A stretch of DNA of 64,000 nt, taken from NCBI RefSeq assembly GCF_035222275.1, contig NC_085886.1, forward strand, positions 3,162,001 to 3,226,000, in the 5' to 3' direction. Of this stretch, positions 44,155-55,700 are shown one piece after another. A program made the translations under genes and the position numbers. Numbering within the stretch: position 1 is the first letter of the stretch; the number at the start of each line of letters is the position of its first letter. Source of the stretch: Podospora bellae-mahoneyi (Eukaryota; Ascomycota; Sordariomycetes; Sordariales; Podosporaceae). The notes under the pieces were generated by a model. It was not told where the DNA came from, did not search any database, and saw only the letters and a program-made list of their open reading frames with translations.

Positions 44155-44987
44155 TCGGATGAAAATAATAGTCGCTAGTGTGATTTATAATGGAGATGCA
44201 TGACGGTATGGAGTAGCGGGGGACCGCGGAGGAGCCTCAGCAATTCCATGGGTAATGGAGACAGAAATAGGAGGGCCCCACCCTGTCAATATTGCGACCC
44301 CTCTAATTCCCCTGAATCGACCGATGCGAGTTTCGGTTTTTTTTTTTATCACAGTGTCAACAAAGGCCCGTCGCTGAGGAAATGGCTTTTCTCCATCCTG
44401 ACCCCTTTTCTGCCCACACCAGGAAGACAAAAGAATTCTTCTCCCTTGACGCTAGAAGGCCGGCAAGAGGGGTGGAATGCGACCGTACAGTTACCAAACT
44501 ACAAAAGATAGAAGTGATCTCCAAGCCCAATGATGGACGCTGGACGCTGGTGGAGGGGCATTCCCGGCGGGAGCGACTGCTAAGCAACCAATGGGCTTGC
44601 AAGAGCAGGGAGTGGACGGACCACCTTCTCCCAGGGAACACCGCCTCGGGCGCCTCAGACCGCGCTAATCTTGGAGCCGTGCACGGTGTGCATAGGCCTG
44701 GCTGCCTTTTCGTCAGCAACCTGGGGGAGGAGGGGGGTGGTTTATCTCAGCTTCAACAGGGCCGATCTTCCTTCATTAACCTAGGAGCATTTCAACGAGC
44801 GACGACTTCTTGTGAACGGGAAGAGAAAGGAAAAAAAGTCATACTTAACTACTCTCACAACTTTTACACACACACACACACACACCACCACCCGTCTCTC
44901 TTCGTTCTTCTTGTAATTCCTTTTCTTTCTTTCAATATCCCCTCTCTCTTTTTTTTGGTCAACAGCAAGAGCAAATAGCAATTCCAG
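44155..44987 (+). other. Intergenic region, coronin promoter
   Basis: About 830 bp with a CA dinucleotide repeat at about 44868-44885 close to the coronin start. No gene is supported. Confidence 0.5.
44868..44885 (+). repeat. CA microsatellite
   Basis: About nine CA units about 100 bp before the coronin ATG, inside a pyrimidine-rich leader. Confidence 0.8.
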
Positions 44988-47326
44988 ATGGCTGGCCGTT
45001 TCGTGCGCGCGTCGAAATATCGTAAGCTTTTGGAACCCACCTCCCCTACCTACCGAGAGAGAGAGAGAGAGGCCGACCGACCGACTACTCCGACGAGCAG
45101 CTTGTCACATTGCGCAATCACCGAGCCTCATCAGTCGCGTGCTCTGGTGTTTTAGGGCAGTTCCCGACGCCAGCACATGCGATTGCGACTGAAAGAGTGT
45201 TGTAGTAAGAGGAAGGATTATACTGACAGGCCGTTTGCTTTCTTTTTGTTTTAGGACACGTCTTTGGCAAGCCCACCAAGAAGGAGTTTTGTTATGACAA
45301 CCTTCACATCAGCCGTAATGCTTGGGACACCAACTTGCTCAAGGTAGGTGTTGCTGCCCGAGAAAGAAACGGAGTGGTGAAGCTCACCAATGTTGGTTTT
45401 CTGGCTAGGTCAACCCCGAGTACATCTCCGTGAACTGGGAGTCGAGTGGTGGTGGTGCTTTCGCTGTCATTCCCGTAAACGAGCGCGGCAAGCTCCCCGA
45501 CCAAATACCGCTGTTCCGTGGACACACTGCTGCTGTGTTGGATACCGACTGGTGCGCATAATATCCTTGGAGTGTTGGGGGTTCGAAAGGAGATGGTCTG
45601 ACTTGCGACTAGGAACCCGTTCAACGATCGCATCATTGCCTCGGCCTCGGATGACGGCAAGGTGTTCATCTGGGAGGTGCCGCAAGGGTTCACACTCCAT
45701 ACCGATGCGGAAGAGATTGTTGATGTAGCTCCTGTTAGCAAGCTGGGTGGACATTCCAGGTAGGGAGTGGTGCTTTGGCTGCTTGTCGAAAGGGGCTGCG
45801 AGGCTGATTGGTTTCCAGGAAAGTTGGACATGTTCTCTTCAACCCGGCCGCCGAGAACATCCTGGCCTCTTCTTCCGGCGATCAGACTATTAAGCTGTGG
45901 GATATCGGTACCGGGCAGGCTGGTCACACTCTGAAGCACCCCGAGATTGTGCAGAGCTTGTCGTGGAGCGCCAATGGCGCCATGTTGGTGACTACCTCGA
46001 GAGATAAGAAGCTCCGCGTCTGGGATGTCAGGCAGGAGAAGCCGGTCCACGAGCACCCCGGCCACGAGGGTGCCAAAAACAGCCGCGCTGTGTGGCTCGG
46101 TGAGCACAACCGCATTGCCACTACCGGCTTTTCGAGGATGAGTGAGCGGCAAATCGCTCTCTGGGAACCTGGTCGCGCGCAACCCATTGGCGGCTTCACT
46201 TCTCTCGACTCCATTTCTGGCGTTTGCATGCCCTTCTGGGACGACGGATCCAACTGCCTTTATCTCGCTGGCAAGGGTGACGGCAACATTCGCTACTTTG
46301 AGTATCAGAACGACAAGTTCGAGTTCCTTGCCGAGTATAAGTCTGGTGATCCACAGCGTGGTGTCGCTTTTGTTCCTCGTCGCGGTATCAACGTAAGTCG
46401 CTTTTTTGTTCTTCTTTTCTTTCGGCAACAGATTCTCTAACAGACAACAGGTTCATGAGAACGAGGTTATGAGAGGTTACAAGACGGTCAACGATACCTA
46501 CATTGAGCCCATCTCTTTCACCGTGCCTCGTCGCGCCGAGACCTTCCAATCCGACATTTTCCCTCCCGCTACCGGTGTCAAGCCCGCCATGACTGCCAAG
46601 GAATGGTTCGACGGCAAGGAGGGTCTTCCCAACAAGATCGACTTGGAAAGCATCTATGACGGCAATGCTCCTGTGGAGGTCGCTTCCGACTACAAGCCTC
46701 CTGTTGCGATTCCGGCTCCCGCCCCGGCCACCGCGCCTGTTGCCTCGCCCAAGAAGGAGCCCGAGCCGGCTCCTGTCGCCCGCGCCCCTGCTCCTTCGGT
46801 TGCTGACCAAAAGACCTCCATCTCGGCCATGGCCAACAAGTTCCAGGACGATGAAGAGTCTGGCAATGATTCCGAGGCCTCGAGCTTCGAGGAGATCTCG
46901 CGTCCCGCTCAGCGCCAGAGCATCATCATCAAGTCACCGAACAAGCCGTTCCCGATCGCGACTACTCCCCCTCCCGGCACCAAGCACTCTCCTAGTCAGG
47001 TGTCCCCTGTCAGATCCCCCGGCAATGTAACACCTTCTGTGAAGCATACCCCTACTCCCTCGGCAGCTACCGCCGCTGCTGCGGCTGCGGCGGCCACGCC
47101 CTCTGGGACTCCTATCGAAGTGTCTCTGGAGCAGATCAAGCACCTCTTGGTCCAGCAGGCCGTCATTATCAGCTCCCAGAGTGAGAAGATCACCTCCCAG
47201 ACCAACGTCATCAACCGCCTTGCCAGCGACGTCGAGACCCTCAAGAAGCGGGTCGAGGCCGGGTCGCAAGAGCAGAGCGAGCGGATCCGGCTTCTGGAGC
47301 TGGAGTTGGAAGAGGCCCGATCTTGA
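44988..47326 (+). CDS. crn1: Coronin (actin-binding WD40 protein Crn1)
   Basis: Exons 44988-45021, 45255-45343, 45409-45551, 45613-45759, 45819-46392 and 46451-47326 encode 620 aa. The start MAGRFVRASKYRHVFGKPTKKEFCYDNLHIS is a textbook coronin N-terminus. Seven-bladed WD40 propeller sequence follows (LFRGHTAAVLDTDWNPFND, KVGHVLFNPAAENILASSS, QIALWEPGRAQPIG), then the C-terminal extension PISFTVPRRAETFQSDIFPP. After a Pro/Ala-rich unique region comes a short coiled coil at the end (IKHLLVQQAVIISSQSEK to LELELEEARS) for trimerisation. Coronin binds F-actin and Arp2/3 at endocytic patches. The first intron is long (233 nt) and holds a GA microsatellite. All joins keep frame. Confidence 0.96.
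45055..45072 (+). repeat. GA microsatellite in coronin intron 1
   Basis: About nine GA units, followed by ACCGACCGACCGA-like repetition, inside the unusually long 233-nt first intron. Confidence 0.75.
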
Positions 47327-47956
47327 AGGGTGAACTTTTTGACTGACCTCGAGTTGAAAAGATTGGCGTTGGATCTTTTTTTGGTTTTGCTTCTGGGAAG
47401 CGAATTTCACACACAGAACAATGCATATGAGATGTATGTCATTACGAGCGATATGGGTTGTTTGAGTTTTTTTCTCGTTATTAAAGACTAATTTGGGGGG
47501 GGGGAGAGGAAGGACTGGAGGGATTTTTTCTTTCCTGTGTTTTTCTGTTTGTGAAGACATGGTCGGATGGAAAAAAAGAGAAAAGTCCTGGCCTATCTCT
47601 GGCTTTTTTTATTTGATTTGGGTTGTTTTGCAAAGTCTTTCTAGCGAAGAATAGGGGAGGGAGGTGTTTGTTTGGAAGAAGACTACTGGGGGGGAGGAGG
47701 GGAGGGGAAGCAAACAGGCAAAGCGAACAAGTAAAAAAAAAAAAATCAAATACCCATGATTTTTTTCATTATTTTTCTTGTTATGCATATATGTACATTT
47801 AATGTCCCCGTCTCTGAGACATGACAAGATCAATAAAGGGTTGTTTTCTTGTAACTTTGTACTCTATTCTGAGTTATGTCTAAAAGTATTGAAGTGTGAA
47901 TTACATGTTGAATCTTTGTCCTGTCCTCTCCTTTGTTTAACATGTGAAGGTGTCGT
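47327..47956. other. Intergenic region between convergent coronin and zeta-domain gene
   Basis: About 630 bp, with several homopolymer runs (T at 47607-47613, A at 47732-47744). AATAAA at 47833 could end the coronin transcript. No gene seen. Confidence 0.45.
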
Positions 47957-49093
47957 CTATCTGCAACAAGAGCAGGTATTGTAAAAGTTGATGTCATCGT
48001 CGTCATCGAACTCGATCTCATCCAAGATCTCTTGTGTAGTCTTTTGCTTTGCTTGTTGTTGTTCCGCTTCTCTTTTTCGCCCCATGACAAAAGCGTCGAT
48101 ATCCAACTGCTTCAGCTCCTCCTCCTCCTCCTCCTCCTCCTCCTTGTCCCCTTTTGTCTCCTCCAGCAACCCCCTCAGTTCCTCCACCGTCGTGTTGTCC
48201 ACCTTCCCCTCTGTTACCAACCCCTCCAGAACTTTCAAATCCTGCTCTGCCCCCTCCCTTTCCATCGACGTCAACTTTCTCCTTTGTGTTTCCAACCCCT
48301 CCCTCGCTTTCGGTTCCGTCTTCCACTCCCCCCCCTCACTCCCATTCTGATACCCCACCCCCCCTCCCCTCCGAACGACAACCACCTCGTGCACATGTCC
48401 CGGGTGCTCGTCAACCCACCCCGCGCCAGTAACGCACCCGCCAAAACTCTCATCATGAACACCCCTCGGCGTCAACCTCGGCGGCAACCCCCTGCTCATA
48501 CTCTCCGGTAACCCCCGATAAAACCTAACCAACACCCCCAACCTCGAGAGGACCTTTGGCACGGCGAGGATGACTACCTTGACTGTGTACCCAGCCCCAC
48601 TGAAAATTTTGACTATATCCTCAAAATCCCCCGGATGTCGACACGCGCTCTCGACCAAGACCGGGATATGCGCTTCGGCGGCGGCGGAGCAAGCCATTGA
48701 TAGCCAGACTCTGGCGGAGGGGGAGGCGAGAGCGGAGGCGAGGGCGGGATGGAGGGTTAGGCAAGGGGTGTAGAAGGGGTGGTGGGTTTTGTAGGTGTCT
48801 GCTATCAGGTGGCAGGGGGGACGATTGGAGGAGGGGGATAGGGAGGAGGATAGGAGGGGGGCGAGGCGGGTTTTGCCTGAGCCGGTTTGGCCGAGGAGGA
48901 TTATCGCTGTTGGTTTTGGGGAAGAGGGTAAAGGGGTGGGGGGGATGAAGGGGGTTATTTCTAAGGGGAGGATGGAGGTGGTGAAGATCTGGGATTGGTG
49001 TTCGGGGGTAAGGTGCCAGTGGGGGGGGAGGGAGGGTTGTTGAGGGTTGTTGTTGTTGTTGTTGGAGGAGGAGGAGGAGGAGGAGGAGGGCAT
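47957..49093 (-). CDS. Zeta-toxin-domain P-loop kinase-like protein
   Basis: Single exon; the ATG at 49093 gives 378 aa (an in-frame ATG at 49201 would add 36). After a poly-Ser/Asn N-terminus, TAIILLGQTGSGKTRLAP is the Walker A. HLIADTYKTHHPFY corresponds to the 'DGDxxRxxHP' region of zeta domains. VLVESACRHPGDFEDIVKIFSGAGYTVKVVILAVPKVLSRLGVLVRFY matches the zeta core that ends in the conserved Arg. A low-complexity, Glu-rich C-terminus ends in an Asp-rich patch and a Cys-rich tip (CSCCR). Bacterial zeta enzymes phosphorylate UDP-N-acetyl sugars; fungal members are uncharacterised. The frame is intact, and there is no partner epsilon-like gene beside it. Activity is inference from motifs. 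Confidence 0.82.
   Translation of the reverse strand: MPSSSSSSSSNNNNNNPQQPSLPPHWHLTPEHQSQIFTTSILPLEITPFIPPTPLPSSPKPTAIILLGQTGSGKTRLAPLLSSSLSPSSNRPPCHLIADTYKTHHPFYTPCLTLHPALASALASPSARVWLSMACSAAAEAHIPVLVESACRHPGDFEDIVKIFSGAGYTVKVVILAVPKVLSRLGVLVRFYRGLPESMSRGLPPRLTPRGVHDESFGGCVTGAGWVDEHPGHVHEVVVVRRGGGVGYQNGSEGGEWKTEPKAREGLETQRRKLTSMEREGAEQDLKVLEGLVTEGKVDNTTVEELRGLLEETKGDKEEEEEEEEELKQLDIDAFVMGRKREAEQQQAKQKTTQEILDEIEFDDDDDINFYNTCSCCR
48117..48143 (-). repeat. GAG trinucleotide run (poly-Glu) in the zeta-domain gene
   Basis: About nine GAG codons in a row encode the Glu tract in the C-terminal part. A second trinucleotide run (poly-Ser/Asn) lies at about 49040-49090. Confidence 0.75.
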
Positions 49094-50859
49094 TTTGAGG
49101 GTGGTAGGTGGCGGTTGATGAGGTGAAATGGAGATGGATGCCCGGGGGGGAGGATGAGGTGAATTCGGAGATGCTGAGCTGCGGATCACACAGAGGTTCA
49201 TGTGCTGTTGTTTGGCGGGTGGGTTAACGGTCAAAGACTTTCAAGAAAAAAAAAAACTCACGATATCAAAGAAGGAAAGTTTGGTTTATATATGTATACC
49301 ACCTACACGGATACAACCCAGCTTTACGTAAGGCACCGCTGAACCGTGGGGCGAATCACAAAATGTCTTGGCTGGAGGTGCGAGAGAGACAATGTGGGAG
49401 TCAGGGAGGGGCAGAACCTGAGTTCGGTGCCCACTTTGAACGATCACGACATCTCGCTCTCTGGTGTAACAACCCGGAAGGATTTCTCTTCTACTATTAT
49501 TCCAAAGCCAGACACCTCAACTTACAGAATCATCTCAGTATCAAAACAAGACTCAAAGTTCATTGGCATGCCTTGGAAGTTAGAGAGTAATGAGTGCCAA
49601 CTTGAAGCGAAGATAGCATCGAGATGATGGCTAGGCTTCAAATGATAACCCAACAACGGCAAATGCACTTGGACAGCTATTTCCGTAACGATTTTTTAAT
49701 TTTCATTTTGTCGACTCGTCTACTAACTCCACCTCTTTCCCGCCCATTAGCTATTAAGTCATCCCCCAAGAGACATATTCTATATCCCCCTCCCATAGGA
49801 TCGTCCAAACCTTCCTCCATGGGCCACATATCTATCTATCTTGCAATCTTTCACAAAGCGCACATGAGTAATCACGGAAAGAAAACATCGAGAAGAAAGT
49901 TTAAAGCAATATTTCGATTGATGCCCCCAACACCACACAACCTAGCAAATCAACAAGATGGGGTAGAAGAGTAAGATGACAGCAACAGCACTCAACGAGC
50001 AACAAATACACCTGTGTGCATAAATCTGAACATATAAAATCTGTCGGTGAGGTAACAAACCCCAAATAACAACCAGAGCGAAATCAAGAGAACAGCACAA
50101 GGAAAACAGCAGCAGACATAAGAGACGAATCCAAGTAGAAAAGAAAAGAGACGAGTTTAACCCTCGGCAACAGCAACTACCAGATATAGAAACAAGAAGA
50201 GAGTAAGAAACTATTTCCCCTCCCACTCTCTATCTTCCTTTGCCGGCCAGCGAAACATCCATCCGCTTTTCCATCATCCCTGCCATATTTAACCTCCATC
50301 CGCTCATCTTCGTCGTCAAGTCACCTTCCCGGCCCTTCCCCCCTTCCAACAACAGAGAACCCTTGCCAGCCAACCTTGCCCCCAAAGTCTGCCAGCAGTG
50401 ATGTGTCGTAAGAGTGAAGAACAGTCCTCAAGGGACACGAGAATCCCAAGTCGAGACCTTGGAATGCCCCGTAAACAACGAAGAAAGTCAAAGGAGTACG
50501 ACGATGGTGATGAACAAAACGACTTTTGATAAGGCATCGTACCAATACTCGACATGAAAAAAGAAGGGTGATGTCGGGAAGAAAAAACGCCTGGAAAAGC
50601 AAATAAGCTGTTGACAACAAACCGGGTACTTGCCCTCCTCCTATGTCCGTAACTCCGTTGGTAAAAAAGATCTCATTCCCTTCTTCGTGGCGGATTGTTG
50701 TCTTCTCCCCGATGACAAGAAGACTCTATTTGAGGTATCACAAACTTTTGGTGAAAAAAAAAACCGTTTTGAAGGCCCCCGTCGCAAATGCAAATGAACT
50801 AACCGCCGAGTCTATGCATACTCTTCATGAATGCGAGACTGATGCAATGAAAAGACCCT
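49094..50859. other. Intergenic region, zeta-domain gene upstream / eIF4G downstream
   Basis: About 1.77 kb. The left part is the promoter and possible N-terminal extension of the zeta-domain gene (to 49201). The right part should hold the eIF4G 3' UTR. I see no gene, RNA or repeat. Confidence 0.5.
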
Positions 50860-53800
50860 TTACTCCTTCTTGTCCGAGGTGACAGTCGAGTCGAGCGACG
50901 CCTTGGGGAGAGCGGGCGACGCGTGCGCTGATGGAGGCGAACCGGGGTGATCAGCCTCAGCAAGAAGTCTGCAAATACATGTGGTCAGTTATGGTCATAT
51001 ACGGCGAGTTAAAGAAGCGAGTAAAAACTTACGCAAATGCATTGGCGTGGCCAACCGAGTCGCGCTGCGAAACTGGGGGTGTCCCGGTGCGTGAGGAGAC
51101 ACCGGAATCCTCTCCGGTACGCCCAAAAGCACCACCGGGTCCTCCCATACGTCTACCGCTATTGCTTCTAGAGTTGAACATCGAGGTCGGGCCGAATGAA
51201 GCCATGTTCTGGCTGGAGCTGCGGTTGGATGAGCCCTTCAGACGACGGAGATCGTCGCTAGCCACCGTGTTTGGAGCCGCATTAGCGTACGAGAAGTTTC
51301 TCGAATCTTGACGACCACCCATGGGGCGACCACCAGGGGCACCGCGCTGGTTGGTGCGGGCATTTTCCGCTGCCTTTTGCGCAGCAGCAGCTTCGGCCTG
51401 CGAAATTGTTAGCAATATAGTCTCGAACATGAAAGGGAGATGCACGGCTTACCTCGGCGCGGACTTCCTCGAGGGTCTTGGGGCCCTTGTTCTGCTCCTT
51501 GGAGTGCCAGCCACTGCGGCGCAAGTCCACAATGTCCATGAGCATGAACTTGAGACGACTGGGAAGAGTCGGCAGATTCATCATGGAATCGATGCGCTGG
51601 AAATAGGCATCCATCATAGGTCGGCCCTTCTCAGTGCTATCCAGAGTGCCACCAATCGTTCTGAGCAGCTTGGTGAGAGATTCAATCTCAGCTTCATCAG
51701 GGAGATCCTGGTACTCGAGCAACTTGCGAACACACTCGTGCATGATGCGCTCTGTCAGCATACCCAGCTTGAAGAGCTCACCAATGAACTGGACGAGACC
51801 GAGACCGCGACGCTTGGCAGCCGCAGCAATGTAGTATTCGTCTGAGAGCATGGCCGCCTCGGCAGTCTTCTTCTCATCGCCCTCCTTGACCTCAGGAGGA
51901 GGAGGCAGGTTAGACTTCCATCCTCGCTCGAACTCAGTCTGGCAGCGGTTGAGGAGATATTTGCGGAAAAGGGGACCACCGCTGATAACGTTGCCCTGCT
52001 TGTCCGTGACAGTCTCATCGCGGATCTCGGGGCTCATCGACTCGAGCATGCGCTTGCAGAACTTGGCATACATGGAGGCCCAGTGGGCTTCGTCTGTCGC
52101 CTTCTCGAAGGTGAGCTGAATGACTTGGCGAAGTGTCCGACCGTCCTGCTCGTTCTTGGATTGCGCGGCGATGGTGAGGATTTGATCGGCAATCTTGTCG
52201 AATTTCTCAGGAGTCATCTTGTTCAGGGCAGCCTTGACCTTGCGCTGCACCATTTCGGGATCCATGTGGCCATTTTGAGCCACGGCGGTCGGGTCTTGAG
52301 GCTTGTTGATGCTGGTCGGTTTCCAGCCCGTCGCCGAGACTTGAATGGGCTTGAGCTCCATGCCTGCAGTAAGGGGCATAGTCTTCGCAGCTTGGGCCTC
52401 GGCCTTTGCGTTGTTAAAGTTCCCTTCTCTCTTGCTGCCTCCGCGTCTGCTACCGGTGCGGGGAGAGGGCAAGCCTCCAGCAGCTGAAGGGTTCCGGCTC
52501 ATGCTCGTAGGGAAACCACCACGGCCAAAGCCGCCCATAGTGCCCATGGGGGGTCTTCCTCCCAGACTGCCTTGTGACATGGCAAACCGTTGCTCCGAGG
52601 TCGTACCAGGAGGAAGTGGTTTGGCGCCAAACTGGCCCATGGCTCCACCTGAAGGGAAAGCGGACGACGCACCAGCGCGGGAACCTTGACGGCCGGAGCC
52701 GCCACCCGGGGTGCGGGCCGAGGCCGAACGATCCGAGTCGCCAATCAAAGTCTTGACCTGTTGGTGGAACTCCATAGAAGGCTGCTCAGTGAACACCTGC
52801 TTGAATTGCAGCAAAAAAGCAGCGTCGTATTTGAAGACCTTGCCCTTCTTTGACACCGCAGCGTTCAGAGCAGGATTGGGTGAGCGGACACCCTCGGGAT
52901 AAATGTCCAACTTCACGCCTGGGAGGAAGCGGGCGGAACGAAGGGACTGCAGCGCGGCACTTGGCTGAGGGGCCTCGACCTGGGCAGTCTTGAGGGGCGC
53001 CAGGTTCAGAGCGGCAGGCTTGCCCTTGGGTTTGTCTGCGCCAGTCTTGATGGCTGGGGGAGCCGCGGCAGCTGGCTTTTCGCTGATGGCAAGCTCTTTC
53101 AAGTCCTTGCTGAGCAATTCAGCCACACTGGAGGAGCCGCCCTTGGCCCGCTCCTGCTCCCTCCGCTCCTCTAGGATCTCCATCTCGCGTTCCTTGGCTC
53201 TGAGAGCTTCTGGGGTATTCTCAGCCGCCTTTTTGGCTTCTTCAAGGGCCTTCTGGGCTGCCTTTTCGGCTTCCTTCTTGGCGGTGATCGCGGCTTGTTC
53301 GGCTTCACGCTTCGCATCCTCTTCCTCCATCTCCCGAATCATGCGCTCCATGTATTCCTCCTCAGTCTCCTTCTTCTCCTCCTCCGTTGCTGGCTTCTTG
53401 GCAGCCCCTGTCTCGGCTTCGGCTTCCGCCTTCTTCTTTTCCTCACCCTCTTCGGCAGCCTTCTTCTCAGCGGCGAGGCGCTCCTCCTCGGCGGCCTTTT
53501 CGGCAGCAGCCTTTTCGGCAGCAGCCTTCTTCTCCTCAGCAGCCTTTTGCTCCTCAGCAGCCTTTTGCTCCTCAGCAGCCTTTTGCTCCTCAGCAGCCTT
53601 CTTCTCGGCGGCAGCTTTAGCCTCCGCCTCAGCAGCAGCTTGTTCAGCGGCGGCCTTGTCCGCAGCAGCCTTGGCAGCAGCTTCGTCGTCCTTCGCCTTG
53701 GACTCGGCAGGCGTGATGGTGGAACCCATTACCTTGTTCTTGAACTCATTTCTAACCTGCTCGATTGTCTTGCTAGAAGCGCTTTCATTGCGCACGTGAG

Positions 53801-55700
53801 ATGGAGTCGCCGACTTGGGGGGCGGAGTTGGTGTGGAAGCGATTACGGGAGGCGTCTTAGACTGCTGCGTAACCGGTGGGGCGGGAGAGGGAGGAGCCTT
53901 TATAGAGTTGATGTCGAGAACATTACCGTTGGGGTCCTTGATTACAATGCCACCCTTCTTGGGACGAGCAAATGTCGAGCTGACAATCGCAGGCGCAGCG
54001 GCGGCTCGTGGCTGGGGGGTGCCTTGGGTCGAGGGAGGAGCTGGGGCAGGGCCAGTGCTCGAGGCTGGACGATCTGAAATCTGTGAAGCATTACGGGACA
54101 TAGGAGGGGCACCCGAAGGAGGCTGGTAGGGCGCTTGTGGCACAAAGTTTGGCTGTCCTGGGTTGAAGCCACCGGCCGGAGGGAGGTATGGGTTTCCCTG
54201 GCCCATGTATGGCTGGAAAGGAGGAGCCCGATAGGGATCCATGTACGGCGCGCTCATCTGTAGTTTGGTTTCGGTTAGCAGCCTTTCAAAATTACGACTT
54301 TCTGGTGATAAGTCGATGGGCCCCATGAACGGAGGACCCAGCATGGGCGCCCCACGCCTGGGATCAAAGCTGTATGGGGCAAGCGGGCCATCCGAATACT
54401 CGGGCGGTGGGGGGCCGCCGTTGAACTCCTGATGGAAACCGACTCCTTGTTCCCACACCTTGCTCTGACGTCGAGGCTTCTGGGAGAGCTCGAGGGCTTT
54501 CTGTTTCTGGGGAGCGCCATTGGGACCACGCATCTGCTGGGAAGCCTTGTCCGCCTCTCGGCGAGCTTGCTTCTTGTTTTTGTGCGGCTTGAATGAGGAA
54601 GAAGAAGTAGAAGAAGAGGGGGGGTTTGTGGGAATGAAGGGGGACTTTACTGGTTGTTGATACATGTTCATGGCGGGCGGGTAATAGTTGGGCGGAACAG
54701 GTTGCATAGTGTTCGGCTGCATTACTGGAGTTCCGTGGGCCATGGTGGGAGTGCCAGCAGGGCTAGCACGATGAGGTTGGGGAGAGGCAGGGTAGCCGCC
54801 CCGGTACGCAGGCATTCCACGACCGGCATGTCCAGCGTTGGGACCAGAGAAGTTCCGGTTGTTTGGGGGAAACCCCATGTTGGGGTTGTTGTTGAAGTTA
54901 TGGCCGTGGCTGAAGCTGCCACGTCCACCGCGACCACCTTGGAAGTTGCCACGACCGTGACCAGGGCCGCCGTGCTCACCATGGGCCGAAGCCTGGGAGT
55001 CCCGTCGAACATGCGGGCTCTGAGCCATAGCGGCACCGTGCTGCTTCATGTGACGCTGAGAAGGACCGGTTAGCAAGGGACTGCGGGAATAATCAGACAT
55101 GTTCAGATATGTACTCACATCAGCGTCGCCGGGGAAGCTGCCAAAGACAGGACCCTGAGCTGGGGCACCGGCACGTTGGGCAAGCCCACCACCACTCTGG
55201 TGGCTCTGGGGAATGGGCGATGGGGAGTGAGCAGGAGACGCCACTCTTGGGTTGGCACCACCCGGAATCGGGATAGGTGTCGCTCCAGCAGGCTGGGGAG
55301 TGCTGTGAGCAATGGCTGGCGACTCAAAGCCGAACTTGGGGATCGGGCCACCGACGGGACCACCGTTGGCAAGATGGCCGGCCGGGGCGTTGGCACTGAT
55401 GGTGACGGAGGGCTTCCGGGTGTGATCAGCAACACTGCCGTTGGCAATGGTGGTTCCGCGAGCGACAGGCATGGCGGGGGTAATGTTCTGTCTGCCGTTT
55501 ACCGGCTGGACATTTGCGGACTTTCCATTAGGAGGGACAGTCGAGCCAGCCACCACGGGCGGGTGAGAACCCGTCGCAATCAACGGGGTTGAGGTCGGCT
55601 TCTTGTTCGCACCGGCTGCGGAAGCATACGACGGGGCAGCTACGGGAGCGGTGTTGGAAGTAGCCGGCGTTTGGTTGGATTGACTCGCAGTAGAAGTCAT
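50860..55700 (-). CDS. Translation initiation factor eIF4G
   Basis: Exons (minus) are 55119-55700, 51453-55055, 51033-51397 and 50860-50968, giving 1552 aa. The ATG at 55700 opens MTSTASQSNQTP. A long Pro/Gly/Asn/Gln-rich N-terminus with RGG-like repeats (HGRGNFQGGRGGRGSFS) should bind RNA and poly(A)-binding protein. An Ala/Glu/Lys-rich helical repeat region (about 53090-53700) follows. YDAAFLLQFKQ (about 52800-52833) is the eIF4E-binding YxxxxL-Phi motif. The MIF4G HEAT domain comes next (KVKAALNKMTPEKFDKIADQIL to LKFMLMDIVDLRRSGW), then a Ser/Arg-rich tail. eIF4G bridges eIF4E, eIF4A and PABP at the cap. Intron 55056-55118 is 63 nt with no stop, so its retention would still give protein. 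Confidence 0.95.
53534..53600 (-). repeat. 18-bp tandem repeat in eIF4G (KAAEEQ units)
   Basis: Three to four near-perfect 18-bp units encode repeated KAAEEQ, within a longer Ala/Glu/Lys helical stretch. Such units can expand or contract. Confidence 0.8.

Noticed and set aside
45304-46428. 374-codon minus-strand frame over coronin
   Set aside because: Runs across four coronin introns and shows no domain; coronin itself is certain.
52990-54077. Ala/Ser- and Leu-rich plus-strand frames over eIF4G
   Set aside because: Artefact of the Ala/Glu/Lys repeat region read in antisense.
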